Positions 1 to 7,762 of a stretch of 64,000 nucleotides of DNA are shown here, piece after piece. Both the position numbers and the translations under genes were made by a program. Source of the stretch: UBA4732 sp002404095 (GTDB taxonomy: Bacteria > Planctomycetota > Planctomycetia > Gemmatales > Gemmataceae); contig DAIPWT010000008.1 of the NCBI GenBank assembly GCA_036783645.1, positions 1 to 64,000 on the forward strand, read 5' to 3'. Each line of letters begins with the position of its first letter. Position 1 is the first letter of the stretch. The notes beneath the pieces were generated by a model. The model made no database searches. It was not told the DNA's origin and saw only the letters and a list, made by a program, of their open reading frames with translations.

Positions 1-608
1 CCCGCCCTACCCAGCCGCCGCCGGCCGCCGTCACCGCCGCGCCACAGAAGTACGCTCTGATGATTTCCCAGGTTCCGAGCGAGGCTGTGAGCGTGGAACC
101 GGATCGCATCAAGCTGATGGCTCACGTGCCGAAAGACGCTCGGGTCTGGATCGAGGACGCCCCGACCACCTCCACCGGCGTCGAGCGCGTGTACAAGTCG
201 CCGCCGCTTGTCCCCGGCAAGGAATATAGTTACACGATTCGCGTGGCGTGGCCGGAGGACGGCCACTGGGTGTCAAAGGAAGCCGTCGCCCAGGTCAAGC
301 CCGGCCAGTGCCACTGCTTCTACCTCGAACGGGCGGGGACGCCGGTGGAGAAGGACGCGGACATCAAGGCCAACCTGGCCAAGCTTGCCCCCGAAGACCG
401 GAAGCTCGCGGAGGAGCAGAAGTTCTGCGTCGTGCAGAGCGATACGCCGTTGGGCGCGGTGGGCGTACCAGTGAAAATCATGGTGAAGGGCCAGCCCGTG
501 TTCCTGTGTTGCAAGACCTGTGTGAAGGAGGCCCAGGCGGACCCGGACAAGACGCTGGCCAAGCTCAAAGAACTGAAAGCCAAGAACGCCGAGCCGCCGC
601 CAAATTGA
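1..608 (+). CDS. TIGR03000-type protein with C-terminal metal-binding (TRASH-like) segment, 5' truncated by window edge
   Basis: The frame is open from base 3 to the stop at 606-608, and the codons before the ATG at 60 encode a Pro/Ala-rich linker, so the gene very probably begins outside the window and 60 is an internal Met. Visible residues hold one TIGR03000-like beta domain (pattern A-x-V-W-I-E-D ... T-S-x-G-V-E-R ... S-P-P-L-x-P-G-K-E-Y-S-Y), a domain common in planctomycete exported proteins. A cysteine segment follows (F-C-V-V-Q ... G-V-P-V-K-I-M-V-K-G-Q-P-V-F-L-C-C-K-T-C), which resembles heavy-metal-binding/TRASH-like domains. The tail is charged. It lies 89 bp upstream of an RND adaptor gene and is probably the first visible member of a metal-efflux operon. 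A periplasmic metal-sensing or chaperone role is inference. Confidence 0.75.
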   Translation, partial: RPTQPPPAAVTAAPQKYALMISQVPSEAVSVEPDRIKLMAHVPKDARVWIEDAPTTSTGVERVYKSPPLVPGKEYSYTIRVAWPEDGHWVSKEAVAQVKPGQCHCFYLERAGTPVEKDADIKANLAKLAPEDRKLAEEQKFCVVQSDTPLGAVGVPVKIMVKGQPVFLCCKTCVKEAQADPDKTLAKLKELKAKNAEPPPN

Positions 609-697
609 CGCGACGAGGTTCCGGGGCGGTCTCTCGACCGCCCCCATCGGACGACAGGACACAACGCCGGAAGCGATCCGGCCAAAGGAGGATCGTC

Positions 698-1945
698 ATG
701 AAGGCGACGCGACGAACGTGGTTCATCGGGTCGGCGGCCGCGGCCGTGCTACTGGCGGTCGCGGGCGGATTCTGGTTCGCCCACAGCCGCGGCTGGCTGG
801 CCCCCGCCGAGAACTGGCTACAGAGCCTGACGCGGCGGGGCGGCGCTGGCGGCGGCAAGGACATGGGCGGCATGAACATGCCGGGCGGCGAAACCTCTGA
901 GGTTCCCGGCCAAGCGCAAGTGACCATCCCCGACGAGATCCAACAGCGTATCGGCGTCACCATCGGCGCGGTCGAAAAGGCGCCTTTGAAGATGAGCATT
1001 CGCGCCGTCGGAATCGTGCAGGCCGACGAGACGAAGATCAACCATGTCCACCTGAAGACCGAGGGCTGGGTAACGAAGCTCTCCGTGGACTACACCGGGC
1101 AGGTGGTGAAAAAAGGAGACCCGCTGCTGGCGATCTACAGCCCAGACTTCGTGACCACCCAGCAGAATTACCGCGACGCCCGCAAGTCCGGGCAGGCGTC
1201 GATGGCCGACCTGTCGCGGCAGCGGCTGGAGTTGTGGGACGTGCCGGCCGAGGAGATCAAGAAGCTGGAGAGCGGCGGCAAAGCCCCGACCGACCTGACC
1301 CTGCGCAGCCCGCTGACCGGGACCGTCCTGACCAAAAACGCCTTCGCCGGGCAGTACGTCATGCCCAAGGACGAGTTGTACGTCGTGGCGGACCTCTCGA
1401 CGGTTTGGGTGCAGGCCAAGGTCTACGAGTACGAGCTGCCGCACGTCGAATTGGGCCAGCCGGCCGCCGTGACGCTTACCGCCGTCCCCGGCAAGGAGTT
1501 CACGGGCAAGGTCGCGTTCATCCAGCCCACCGTGGACGAGGCCACGCGAACCGCCGAGGTTCGCGTCGAGCTGCCGAATCCCAAGGGTCTGTTCAAGCCG
1601 GGCATGTTCGCCAACCTCGTCATCCAGCATACGATGGGGGACGGCCTGCTCGTGCCGGCGTCGGCCGTCATCCACACCGGCGAGCGCGACATTGTCTTCA
1701 AGGCGGAGTCGGAAAATCGGTTCCTGCCGGTGGCGGTGAAGATCGGCCCGTTCCCATTCGGCGACCGCTTCCAGGTTCTCGAAGGATTGGAGGCGGGCGA
1801 CCGGGTGTCCACATCGGCCAACTTCCTGATCGACTCGGAGAGCCGCCTGCAAGCCGGCGGGGGCGGCATGGCGGGCATGGACATGGGCGGCAAGAAGGGC
1901 GGCGACATGAAAGGGATGGACATGGGCGACGGGAAGAAGCACTGA
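698..1945 (+). CDS. cusB: RND efflux periplasmic adaptor, CusB/HlyD family
   Basis: Membrane-fusion subunit that would link an inner-membrane RND pump to a TolC-type channel for export of Cu/Ag-type cations. The ATG at 698 follows an AAAGGAG box at 684-690. The frame stays open further upstream but overlaps the preceding gene there. The 415-residue protein has an N-terminal signal anchor (about residues 5-30). A Met/Gly-rich stretch (M-G-G-M-N-M) precedes the barrel-sandwich/lipoyl and alpha-hairpin regions (I-N-H-V-H-L-K-T-E-G-W-V, P-D-F-V-T-T-Q-Q-N-Y). The beta-barrel and membrane-proximal domains come next. The tail is rich in Met, Asp, Gly and Lys with repeated M-D-M-G motifs and a final His. 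Met clusters at both ends favour Cu(I)/Ag(I) over Zn/Co/Ni. The pump gene is two genes downstream. Confidence 0.9.
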   Translation: MKATRRTWFIGSAAAAVLLAVAGGFWFAHSRGWLAPAENWLQSLTRRGGAGGGKDMGGMNMPGGETSEVPGQAQVTIPDEIQQRIGVTIGAVEKAPLKMSIRAVGIVQADETKINHVHLKTEGWVTKLSVDYTGQVVKKGDPLLAIYSPDFVTTQQNYRDARKSGQASMADLSRQRLELWDVPAEEIKKLESGGKAPTDLTLRSPLTGTVLTKNAFAGQYVMPKDELYVVADLSTVWVQAKVYEYELPHVELGQPAAVTLTAVPGKEFTGKVAFIQPTVDEATRTAEVRVELPNPKGLFKPGMFANLVIQHTMGDGLLVPASAVIHTGERDIVFKAESENRFLPVAVKIGPFPFGDRFQVLEGLEAGDRVSTSANFLIDSESRLQAGGGGMAGMDMGGKKGGDMKGMDMGDGKKH

Positions 1946-1973
1946 GCAGGCGTTGCGAAGCGAAGGGGATCGC

Positions 1974-2456
1974 GTGCCTACACAGAAGACCTCCCTCTGG
2001 ACGTTCTTGCTCGCCCTGTGCCTGATCGCGTTCGGCCTGAATTGGCCGTGGGAAATGGCGCAGATGCCGGCCTACGCCGAAATGGCCGGGCGTTCGTGGC
2101 TGGAAACCGCGCTCCCCTGCACGGTCGCCGCCCTGGGAGACGTGGGGCTAACGCTAGGCGTCTGCGGCCTGGGCGCGCTTGCGGCAGGGAGGGCCGGCTG
2201 GGGAATGGAAGGCTCGTGGAACGTCTACGCGGCGGCGGCGCTGCTCGGCGGGATTTGCGCCCTGGCGTTTGAATGGCAGGCCCTGGCCTTCGGACGTTGG
2301 TCTTACGATGAAAGGATGCCGGTCGTGCCGCTACTCGGCGTGGGCCTGTGGCCCGCCCTCCAGTTGATCTTGTTGACGCCCGTTTCCCTGGGCGCCGCCC
2401 GTTGGTGTGTCAGGATGATGAGCCGCAAACGGCGAACCGAGGAGTTTTCCCCATGA
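1974..2456 (+). CDS. Small integral membrane protein of the metal-efflux operon
   Basis: About 160 residues with four or five hydrophobic segments. It carries an early conserved-looking F-G-L-N-W-P-W-E-M-A-Q-M-P-A-Y stretch and a short basic C-terminus. I prefer the GTG at 1974 because an AAGGGG box lies at 1963-1968; the alternative TTG at 1953 has no box and would lie 7 bases after the previous stop. The gene sits between the CusB-like and CusA-like genes, so it is likely co-transcribed and may be an accessory to metal export. I do not recognise an experimentally characterised family; the W-E-x-x-Q-x-P pattern recalls uncharacterised membrane proteins. Confidence 0.65.
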   Translation: MPTQKTSLWTFLLALCLIAFGLNWPWEMAQMPAYAEMAGRSWLETALPCTVAALGDVGLTLGVCGLGALAAGRAGWGMEGSWNVYAAAALLGGICALAFEWQALAFGRWSYDERMPVVPLLGVGLWPALQLILLTPVSLGAARWCVRMMSRKRRTEEFSP

Positions 2457-2487
2457 GCCGGATTTTCACCAATCAGGACACAGATCC

Positions 2488-5400
2488 ATGCTCGCACGCA
2501 TCATCGACTTCAGCGCCCGCAATCGCCTCATCATGGTACTCTTCATCGTGGCCATCATCGGCGGCGGCCTCTATGCCGTCTACCACACCGCGCTGGACGC
2601 CATCCCCGACCTGTCCGACGTCCAGGTGATCGTCTACACCCCCTGGGAGGACCGCAGCCCCGACATCATTGAGGACCAGATCACCTACCCCGTCGTCACG
2701 GAACTGCTGTCCGCTCCCCACGTCAAGGCGGTGCGGGCCACCTCCTTCTTCGGCTTCTCGCTCGTCTACGTCATCTTCGAGGACGGGACGGACCTCTATT
2801 GGGCGCGAAGCCGCGTTCTGGAGTACCTCAGCGGCATGGCCGGCAAGCTGCCCCCCGACGTGGCCCCCGCACTCGGCCCCGACGCCACCGGCGTCGGCTG
2901 GGGCTTGGAATACGCCCTCGTCGATACGACCGGCAAGCACGACCTGGCCCAGCTGCGCAGCCTCCAGGATTGGAACGTGCAGTACCAGTTGCGCGCCGTG
3001 CCCGGCGTGGCCGAGGTCGCGGCGGTCGGCGCCTACGTCAAGCAGTACCAAATCACCATCGACCCCGACAAGCTGCTGGCCTACAAGGTGCCGATCAACC
3101 GCGTGGCCGACCGTGTCCGCAAGAGCAACCAGGAGGTGGGCGGCCGGGTGCTGGAGTTCACCGGCCACGAGTACATGGTGCGCGGCCGCGGCTACTTCAA
3201 AAAGCCGGCCGACATCGAGGAAGTCAGTCTGGGGGCGAAGGCGGACGGCACGCCGATCCGGGTGAAGGACGTCGGCTTCGTGCAGCTCGGCCCCGAAATC
3301 CGCCGGGGAGTGGTCGATTACAACGCCGAGGGGGACGCGGCCGGGGGCGTCGTCGTCATCCGCTTCGGCGAAAACGTCTACGACGTGATCCGCCGCGTCA
3401 AGCAGAAGCTGCACGACGATGTGCAGCCCACGCTCCCCGAGGGCGTCGAAGTTCGCATCGTCTACGACCGCTCCGAGTTGATCGAGCATTCGGTAGCCAC
3501 TCTGCGCCAGAAGCTCATCGAGGAGAGCGTTATCGTCAGCATCGTTTGCGTCGTGTTCCTGTTCCACTTCCGCAGCGCCCTGGTGGCCGTGCTTACTTTG
3601 CCGCTGGCCATCCTGCTGGCGCTCCTCGCCATGTGGGCGATCGGCCTGACCTCCAACATTATGAGCCTCGGCGGCATTGCCATCGCCATCGGCGTTATGG
3701 TGGACGCCTCGATCGTCATGATCGAGAACGCCCTCAAGCACATCGAACACGAGCAGGCCAAGCCGGAGGGCGAGCGGCGGTCGCGCACCGAAGTGATCAT
3801 CGCGGCGGCCAAGGAGGTGGGGCCGTCCCTGTTCTTCTCGCTGCTCATCATCACGGTGAGCTTCCTGCCGGTCTTCACGCTGGAGGACCAGGAGGGCCGC
3901 CTCTTCAAACCTCTGGCCTACACCAAGTCGTTTTCGATGGGCTTCGCGGCGCTCCTCGCCATCACGGTGACGCCCTTCTTGATGACGCTGTTGATCCGCG
4001 GCCGCATCCCGCCGGAGGACAGGAACCCGATCAATCGGTTACTGATCTGGCTGTACCACCCCGTCGCCCGCCTGACGCTCCGCTGGCGCTACACCATGAT
4101 TCTGCTGGCGGTGCTGGCCGTCGCCGCGGCCGTACCCATTTACCTCAGTCTCGGCTCGGAGTTCATGCCGCCGCTGTGGGAGGAGACGATCCTGTACATG
4201 CCCACTTCCCTCCCTGGCGCGTCCATCGACGTCATGCGCCGGTCGATCCAGGATCAGGACCGCATCCTCATGGAATTTCCCGAAGTGGCCAGCGTCTTCG
4301 CCAAGGCTGGCCGCGCCGAAACCGCCACCGACCCGGCCCCATTGGAAATGGTCGAGACCATCGTCAACCTCAAGCCCCCCGAACAGTGGCGGCCGGGCAT
4401 GACGCACGAGCTTCTTATCGCCGAGATGGACAAGGCGCTGAAAGAGAAGCTGATTGGCTTCAGCAACAGCTGGACGATGCCCATCAAGGGCCGCCTCGAC
4501 ATGCTCGCCACCGGCATCCGCACCCCCATCGGCGTGAAAATCTTCGGTCCGGACCTCAAGGAGATCAGCCGCATCGGCCAGGAGATGGAAAAGCACGTCG
4601 GCATGGTCCCCGGCACGCGCAGCGTGTTCGCCGAACACGTGGCCGAGGGCTATTACCTCGATTTCGACGTCCGCCGCGACGCCATCGCCCGCTACAACCT
4701 GACGGTCATGGATGTGGAGGAGGTCATCCAGTCGGCTGTGGGCGGCGCCGACGTGACCACGACCATTGAGGGGCGCGAGCGCTACCCGGTCAACGTCCGC
4801 TATGGCCGCGCCTTCCGCAGCGATCTTTGGAGTCTCAAGCGGGTGCTGGTGGAGACGCCGACGGGCGCGCAGGTGCCGCTGGAACAGCTGGCCGATCTGC
4901 GCATCACCTCGGGACCGGGCATGATTAAAAGCGAGGCGGCCCAGCCAGTCGGCTACGTCTATATCGACGTCGCCGCCCGCGACACCGGCGGCTATGTTGC
5001 GCAGGCCAAGGCGATGGTGGAGCAAAACGTGAAGCTGCCAGCGGGCTATCACCTGGAGTGGAGCGGATCGTATGAGTCCATGCAGCGCTCCAACCGCCGG
5101 CTGGCCTATGTGATCCCGGTGACGCTGTTGGTGATTTTCGTCCTGCTATACTTCAGTACGCGATCGGTGGCGAAGGTGCTGATCGTCTTGCTGGCGGTGC
5201 CCTTCTCGCTGGTGGGGGCCTTCCTGCTCCTCTACCTGCTGAACTACAACCTGAGTGTGGCGGTCTGGGTGGGGATCATCGCCCTGGCGGGGGTGGACGC
5301 CGAGACAGGGGTAATTATGCTGCTGTACCTGGACCACGCCCACGACCGCCGGAAGCGGGAAGGCCGGATGAAAAATCTGAAGGACTTGGAGGAGGCGGTG

Positions 5401-5664
5401 CTTGAGGGCGCGGTGCAGCGGGTCCGCCCCAAGATGATGACGGTGATGGCGATCCTGATGGGGCTGCTGCCCATCATGTGGTCCACGGGGACGGGGGCCG
5501 ACGTGATGAAGCGCATCGCCGCCCCGATGGTCGGCGGCATCGTCACGTCCTTCATCATGGAACTGCTGATCTATCCGGCGGTCTACACCATCTGGAAATG
5601 GTGGGCCGAGGTGCGCAGGGTCGGCCGTCCCGACGGAACGGCGGAGACCGTGCGGCCGGAGTGA
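2488..5664 (+). CDS. cusA: Heavy-metal efflux RND pump, CusA/CzcA family
   Basis: Inner-membrane proton-driven exporter of 1058 residues, the normal length for heavy-metal RND pumps (about 1040-1060). The N-terminus has the typical first helix and porter start (I-I-D-F-S-A-R-N-R-L, then A-I-P-D-L-S-D-V-Q-V). TM4 carries the proton-relay aspartate in G-V-M-V-D-A-S-I-V-M-I-E-N. Other family signatures are L-G-S-E-F-M-P-P-L-W-E, M-P-T-S-L-P-G and I-R-T-P-I-G-V-K-I-F-G-P-D-L. The C-terminal half ends in the expected helix bundle (G-V-D-A-E-T-G-V-I-M). It forms an operon with the adaptor upstream. The TolC-like channel at 6312-7610 on the opposite strand is the probable third component. Substrate is inferred from the Met-rich adaptor. 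Confidence 0.95.
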   Translation: MLARIIDFSARNRLIMVLFIVAIIGGGLYAVYHTALDAIPDLSDVQVIVYTPWEDRSPDIIEDQITYPVVTELLSAPHVKAVRATSFFGFSLVYVIFEDGTDLYWARSRVLEYLSGMAGKLPPDVAPALGPDATGVGWGLEYALVDTTGKHDLAQLRSLQDWNVQYQLRAVPGVAEVAAVGAYVKQYQITIDPDKLLAYKVPINRVADRVRKSNQEVGGRVLEFTGHEYMVRGRGYFKKPADIEEVSLGAKADGTPIRVKDVGFVQLGPEIRRGVVDYNAEGDAAGGVVVIRFGENVYDVIRRVKQKLHDDVQPTLPEGVEVRIVYDRSELIEHSVATLRQKLIEESVIVSIVCVVFLFHFRSALVAVLTLPLAILLALLAMWAIGLTSNIMSLGGIAIAIGVMVDASIVMIENALKHIEHEQAKPEGERRSRTEVIIAAAKEVGPSLFFSLLIITVSFLPVFTLEDQEGRLFKPLAYTKSFSMGFAALLAITVTPFLMTLLIRGRIPPEDRNPINRLLIWLYHPVARLTLRWRYTMILLAVLAVAAAVPIYLSLGSEFMPPLWEETILYMPTSLPGASIDVMRRSIQDQDRILMEFPEVASVFAKAGRAETATDPAPLEMVETIVNLKPPEQWRPGMTHELLIAEMDKALKEKLIGFSNSWTMPIKGRLDMLATGIRTPIGVKIFGPDLKEISRIGQEMEKHVGMVPGTRSVFAEHVAEGYYLDFDVRRDAIARYNLTVMDVEEVIQSAVGGADVTTTIEGRERYPVNVRYGRAFRSDLWSLKRVLVETPTGAQVPLEQLADLRITSGPGMIKSEAAQPVGYVYIDVAARDTGGYVAQAKAMVEQNVKLPAGYHLEWSGSYESMQRSNRRLAYVIPVTLLVIFVLLYFSTRSVAKVLIVLLAVPFSLVGAFLLLYLLNYNLSVAVWVGIIALAGVDAETGVIMLLYLDHAHDRRKREGRMKNLKDLEEAVLEGAVQRVRPKMMTVMAILMGLLPIMWSTGTGADVMKRIAAPMVGGIVTSFIMELLIYPAVYTIWKWWAEVRRVGRPDGTAETVRPE

Positions 5665-5669
5665 GCGGA

Positions 5670-6215
5670 CTATTCCTCCGGCGCCAGGCGCGCTTCCGTC
5701 GGGCTGTGGTCGAACAGTTCTTTCACGCCGGGGCGCGCCAACACCACGATGGTGAAGACGCCGAGGATCGTGCCTAGCGGTATTTGAATGCAACAGATGC
5801 ACGCATCGACGAAGCAGAACATATAACGCTTCTTCCGGGAGAGGTTATATCCCGTATAGAGGGCGAGCGCCGCCAGAACTAAAAAGAACAGACTGAGCCC
5901 GGCGCCTAAGCCGATCATCAGCCAGGCGATCTGGGCCTCCGGTACGGGAGGGCCGCCCGGCGGCGGCGTAGGCATGGAAAGCAACATGGCGCCGATCATT
6001 ACATAGATCAGGGGGAAGAGGCCCACGAAGACCCCCAGGCCGCCCCAGACGTAATAAAGGATGGAGAGGATGCGTACATGCTCCTTGTCCTGCGAATACG
6101 GGCCGCGGCGAACGTCGTAATGGTCGTCGCGCCGGTAGTCGCGGTCTTCGTCCTCATTTTCTCGGTCCTGACCCGACGGCAAGTCGGACCGCACGTAATC
6201 GTCGTCGGTGTTAAT
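5670..6215 (-). CDS. Hypothetical membrane protein, possible ATT start
   Basis: The N-terminal ~45 residues are strongly charged (Asp/Arg/Glu-rich, cytoplasmic by prediction). Four hydrophobic helices follow, with a Pro/Gly-rich loop between the first two and a Cys pair in F-C-F-V-D-A-C-I-C-C near the last helix. A GTG at 6194 is the first standard start but has no Shine-Dalgarno. Seven codons upstream in frame an ATT at 6213-6215 sits 7 bases after a perfect AAAGGAGG, so I extend the gene to 6215. The gene is convergent with cusA and lies upstream-to-downstream with nothing obviously functional linking it to efflux. Membrane proteins of this style are common in planctomycetes; function is unknown. 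Confidence 0.7.
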   Translation of the reverse strand: MNTDDDYVRSDLPSGQDRENEDEDRDYRRDDHYDVRRGPYSQDKEHVRILSILYYVWGGLGVFVGLFPLIYVMIGAMLLSMPTPPPGGPPVPEAQIAWLMIGLGAGLSLFFLVLAALALYTGYNLSRKKRYMFCFVDACICCIQIPLGTILGVFTIVVLARPGVKELFDHSPTEARLAPEE

Positions 6216-6222
6216 GGCTTGG

Positions 6223-6230
6223 CCTCCTTT
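6223..6230 (-). promoter_or_regulatory. Perfect Shine-Dalgarno favouring an ATT start
   Basis: On the minus strand this reads AAAGGAGG, seven bases before an ATT codon (6213-6215) that is in frame with the 5670-6215 gene. The nearest standard start (GTG at 6194) has no comparable box, so this site decides the start call. Confidence 0.6.
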
Positions 6231-6311
6231 GCGTCGAGGTTCGCGCCTTCTGCCCCGCGGAAGTCTTCTTCCTCACACCATACTCGTACTTCGCACGGTA
6301 GGCGAGAAGAT

Positions 6312-7610
6312 TTACGGTTTCGGCGCGTCCGCCGTGGGAAGAGGACCGCCGACGGCCCGTTCCAGAGCCGCCCGGCGACGGAAGGCGTCGGCCGTGGCCT
6401 CGTAGTAGCGGTCGCGCAGCCCGACCACGCTCCGCTCCGCCTCGATCAGGCTGATAAAGGGGATTTTGGCCGTCGTGTAACTGGTTTGGGCGGACTTCAC
6501 GTTCTGCTCGGCCGCGGGAAGGATGGTCTGCTCGTATAGGCGCACCGTCTTGTCGCTCTCCCCAGTTTCCTGGTAAGCCTGATCCACTGCGTAGTTCACG
6601 TCGTCCGTCAGCCGGTTCAGCTCCGCGATGCGCTGTCCGAGCCGCGCCTCGGCCTCGCGCACCGCCGCGTCGCGCTTCGCCAGCCGTATGGGTACGTTCA
6701 TGCGCACGCCGACTTGCGGGCGCAACTGCCGCTCCGACCAGAAGTCGTCGTAGGCCGCCACGGCCTCGAAGTCCGGGTAGTACTCCTTGTGAGCGAGGCC
6801 AAGGGACGCCCGGTCGGCCGCGATGTGGTCGGCCATCGCCTGAAGGTCCGGCCGGCGGGCTAATGCGAGGGCGCGCAGCACGGTCTCGTCGGGCAACGTC
6901 CCCCTCGTCGGAACTTGCCCGGGCGGCGGCGGCAGGGGACTGTCGGGGGGCAGGTGCAGCAGCGTGTTGATGCGGGCGAGAGCCACCAGGCGCATGCGCT
7001 CCAGGGTCAGCTGCCGCTGGCGCTGTTGGCCGATTTCTACGTCGGCCTGGAGCAGATCCTGCTGCTGTACCGTGCCCGTCTTGTAGCGCGTCTCGGCGTT
7101 GCCGCGAAAGTCTTTCAGCAGGCGCAGGGACTCCCGGTTCACCTCAAGGCCGCGTTCGGCCAGATAGTAATCGGCGAAGGCGTTGCGGGCGCTCTCGATA
7201 AGTTGCAGGCGCGTGTCCTCGACGTCGTGGCCCGCCGCTCGCGCCTCCGCTGCGGCGTTCTGGCCGCGCAGGCGCAGCTTTCCCGGCCAAGGATATTTCT
7301 GCGCCAATTCCAGGCGATAACCGCCGTCAAGGTCGTGGGAGCCGAACAAGCGCGGACTGATCGTGGCGGCGAACATCGGGTCTTCGAGGGAGACCACCTG
7401 CGGATAGCGAGCCGCGGCCGCTTCCGCGGCGGCGACCATCTGCGTCAGGGTGGGATTGCGCGCCAAGACTTGCTCGATCAACACATCAGCGGACAGCTCA
7501 TGTGCATCGGCGAAAGGGCTGGACGCCGGCGGCGCGTCGGCGGCGATGCAGGCCAGGGCCGCGACGACCAGGAGAAACGATACGCCGGGCCGTTTCCTTG
7601 GATCGATCAT
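6312..7610 (-). CDS. TolC-family outer-membrane efflux channel
   Basis: 433-residue outer-membrane factor with a signal peptide (basic start, then F-L-L-V-V-A-A-L-A-C-I-A-A). It has two OEP repeats with long coiled helices, for example L-I-E-Q-V-L-A-R-N-P-T-L early and D-Q-A-Y-Q-E-T-G in the second repeat. The ATG at 7608-7610 is chosen because the signal peptide begins there and an AAGGAAGG box precedes it; the frame is open a further 46 codons but runs through a hairpin repeat. The gene lies tail-to-tail with the CusBA-like operon, so it is the obvious candidate for the CusC role, although it has its own promoter and could serve other pumps. Confidence 0.88.
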   Translation of the reverse strand: MIDPRKRPGVSFLLVVAALACIAADAPPASSPFADAHELSADVLIEQVLARNPTLTQMVAAAEAAAARYPQVVSLEDPMFAATISPRLFGSHDLDGGYRLELAQKYPWPGKLRLRGQNAAAEARAAGHDVEDTRLQLIESARNAFADYYLAERGLEVNRESLRLLKDFRGNAETRYKTGTVQQQDLLQADVEIGQQRQRQLTLERMRLVALARINTLLHLPPDSPLPPPPGQVPTRGTLPDETVLRALALARRPDLQAMADHIAADRASLGLAHKEYYPDFEAVAAYDDFWSERQLRPQVGVRMNVPIRLAKRDAAVREAEARLGQRIAELNRLTDDVNYAVDQAYQETGESDKTVRLYEQTILPAAEQNVKSAQTSYTTAKIPFISLIEAERSVVGLRDRYYEATADAFRRRAALERAVGGPLPTADAPKP

Positions 7611-7702
7611 CGCCAGCCTTCCTTGCCGGTGTGTGTGCAGGACATCCCTTTGTCCTGTTATCGGCGCGGCGCCGCCCTCCAATTCAGTAAAGTCGGCGCG
7701 GA

Positions 7703-7759
7703 AAGAATGAAGAATGAAGAATGAAAGACAATGGTTTTCATTCTTCATTCTTCATTCTT
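7703..7759. repeat. 24-bp hairpin made of GAATGAA/TTCATTC units
   Basis: Arms 7703-7726 and 7736-7759 are perfectly complementary around a 9-base loop. Each arm is itself a short tandem array of AGAATGA-like heptamers, and the right array continues to the stop codon of the next gene at 7763. It lies between two minus-strand genes and could act as a terminator after the oxidoreductase gene, but there is no U-run. Confidence 0.85.
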
Positions 7760-7762
7760 CAT

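Noticed and set aside
2473..3750. 425-codon open frame antisense to the CusA-like gene
   Set aside because: Product is His/Asp-rich low complexity without domains, typical of the complement of a GC-rich gene; the sense frame has full RND signatures.
7611..7748. 46-codon upstream extension of the TolC gene
   Set aside because: It adds the hairpin repeat as protein, while the signal peptide starts at 7610.
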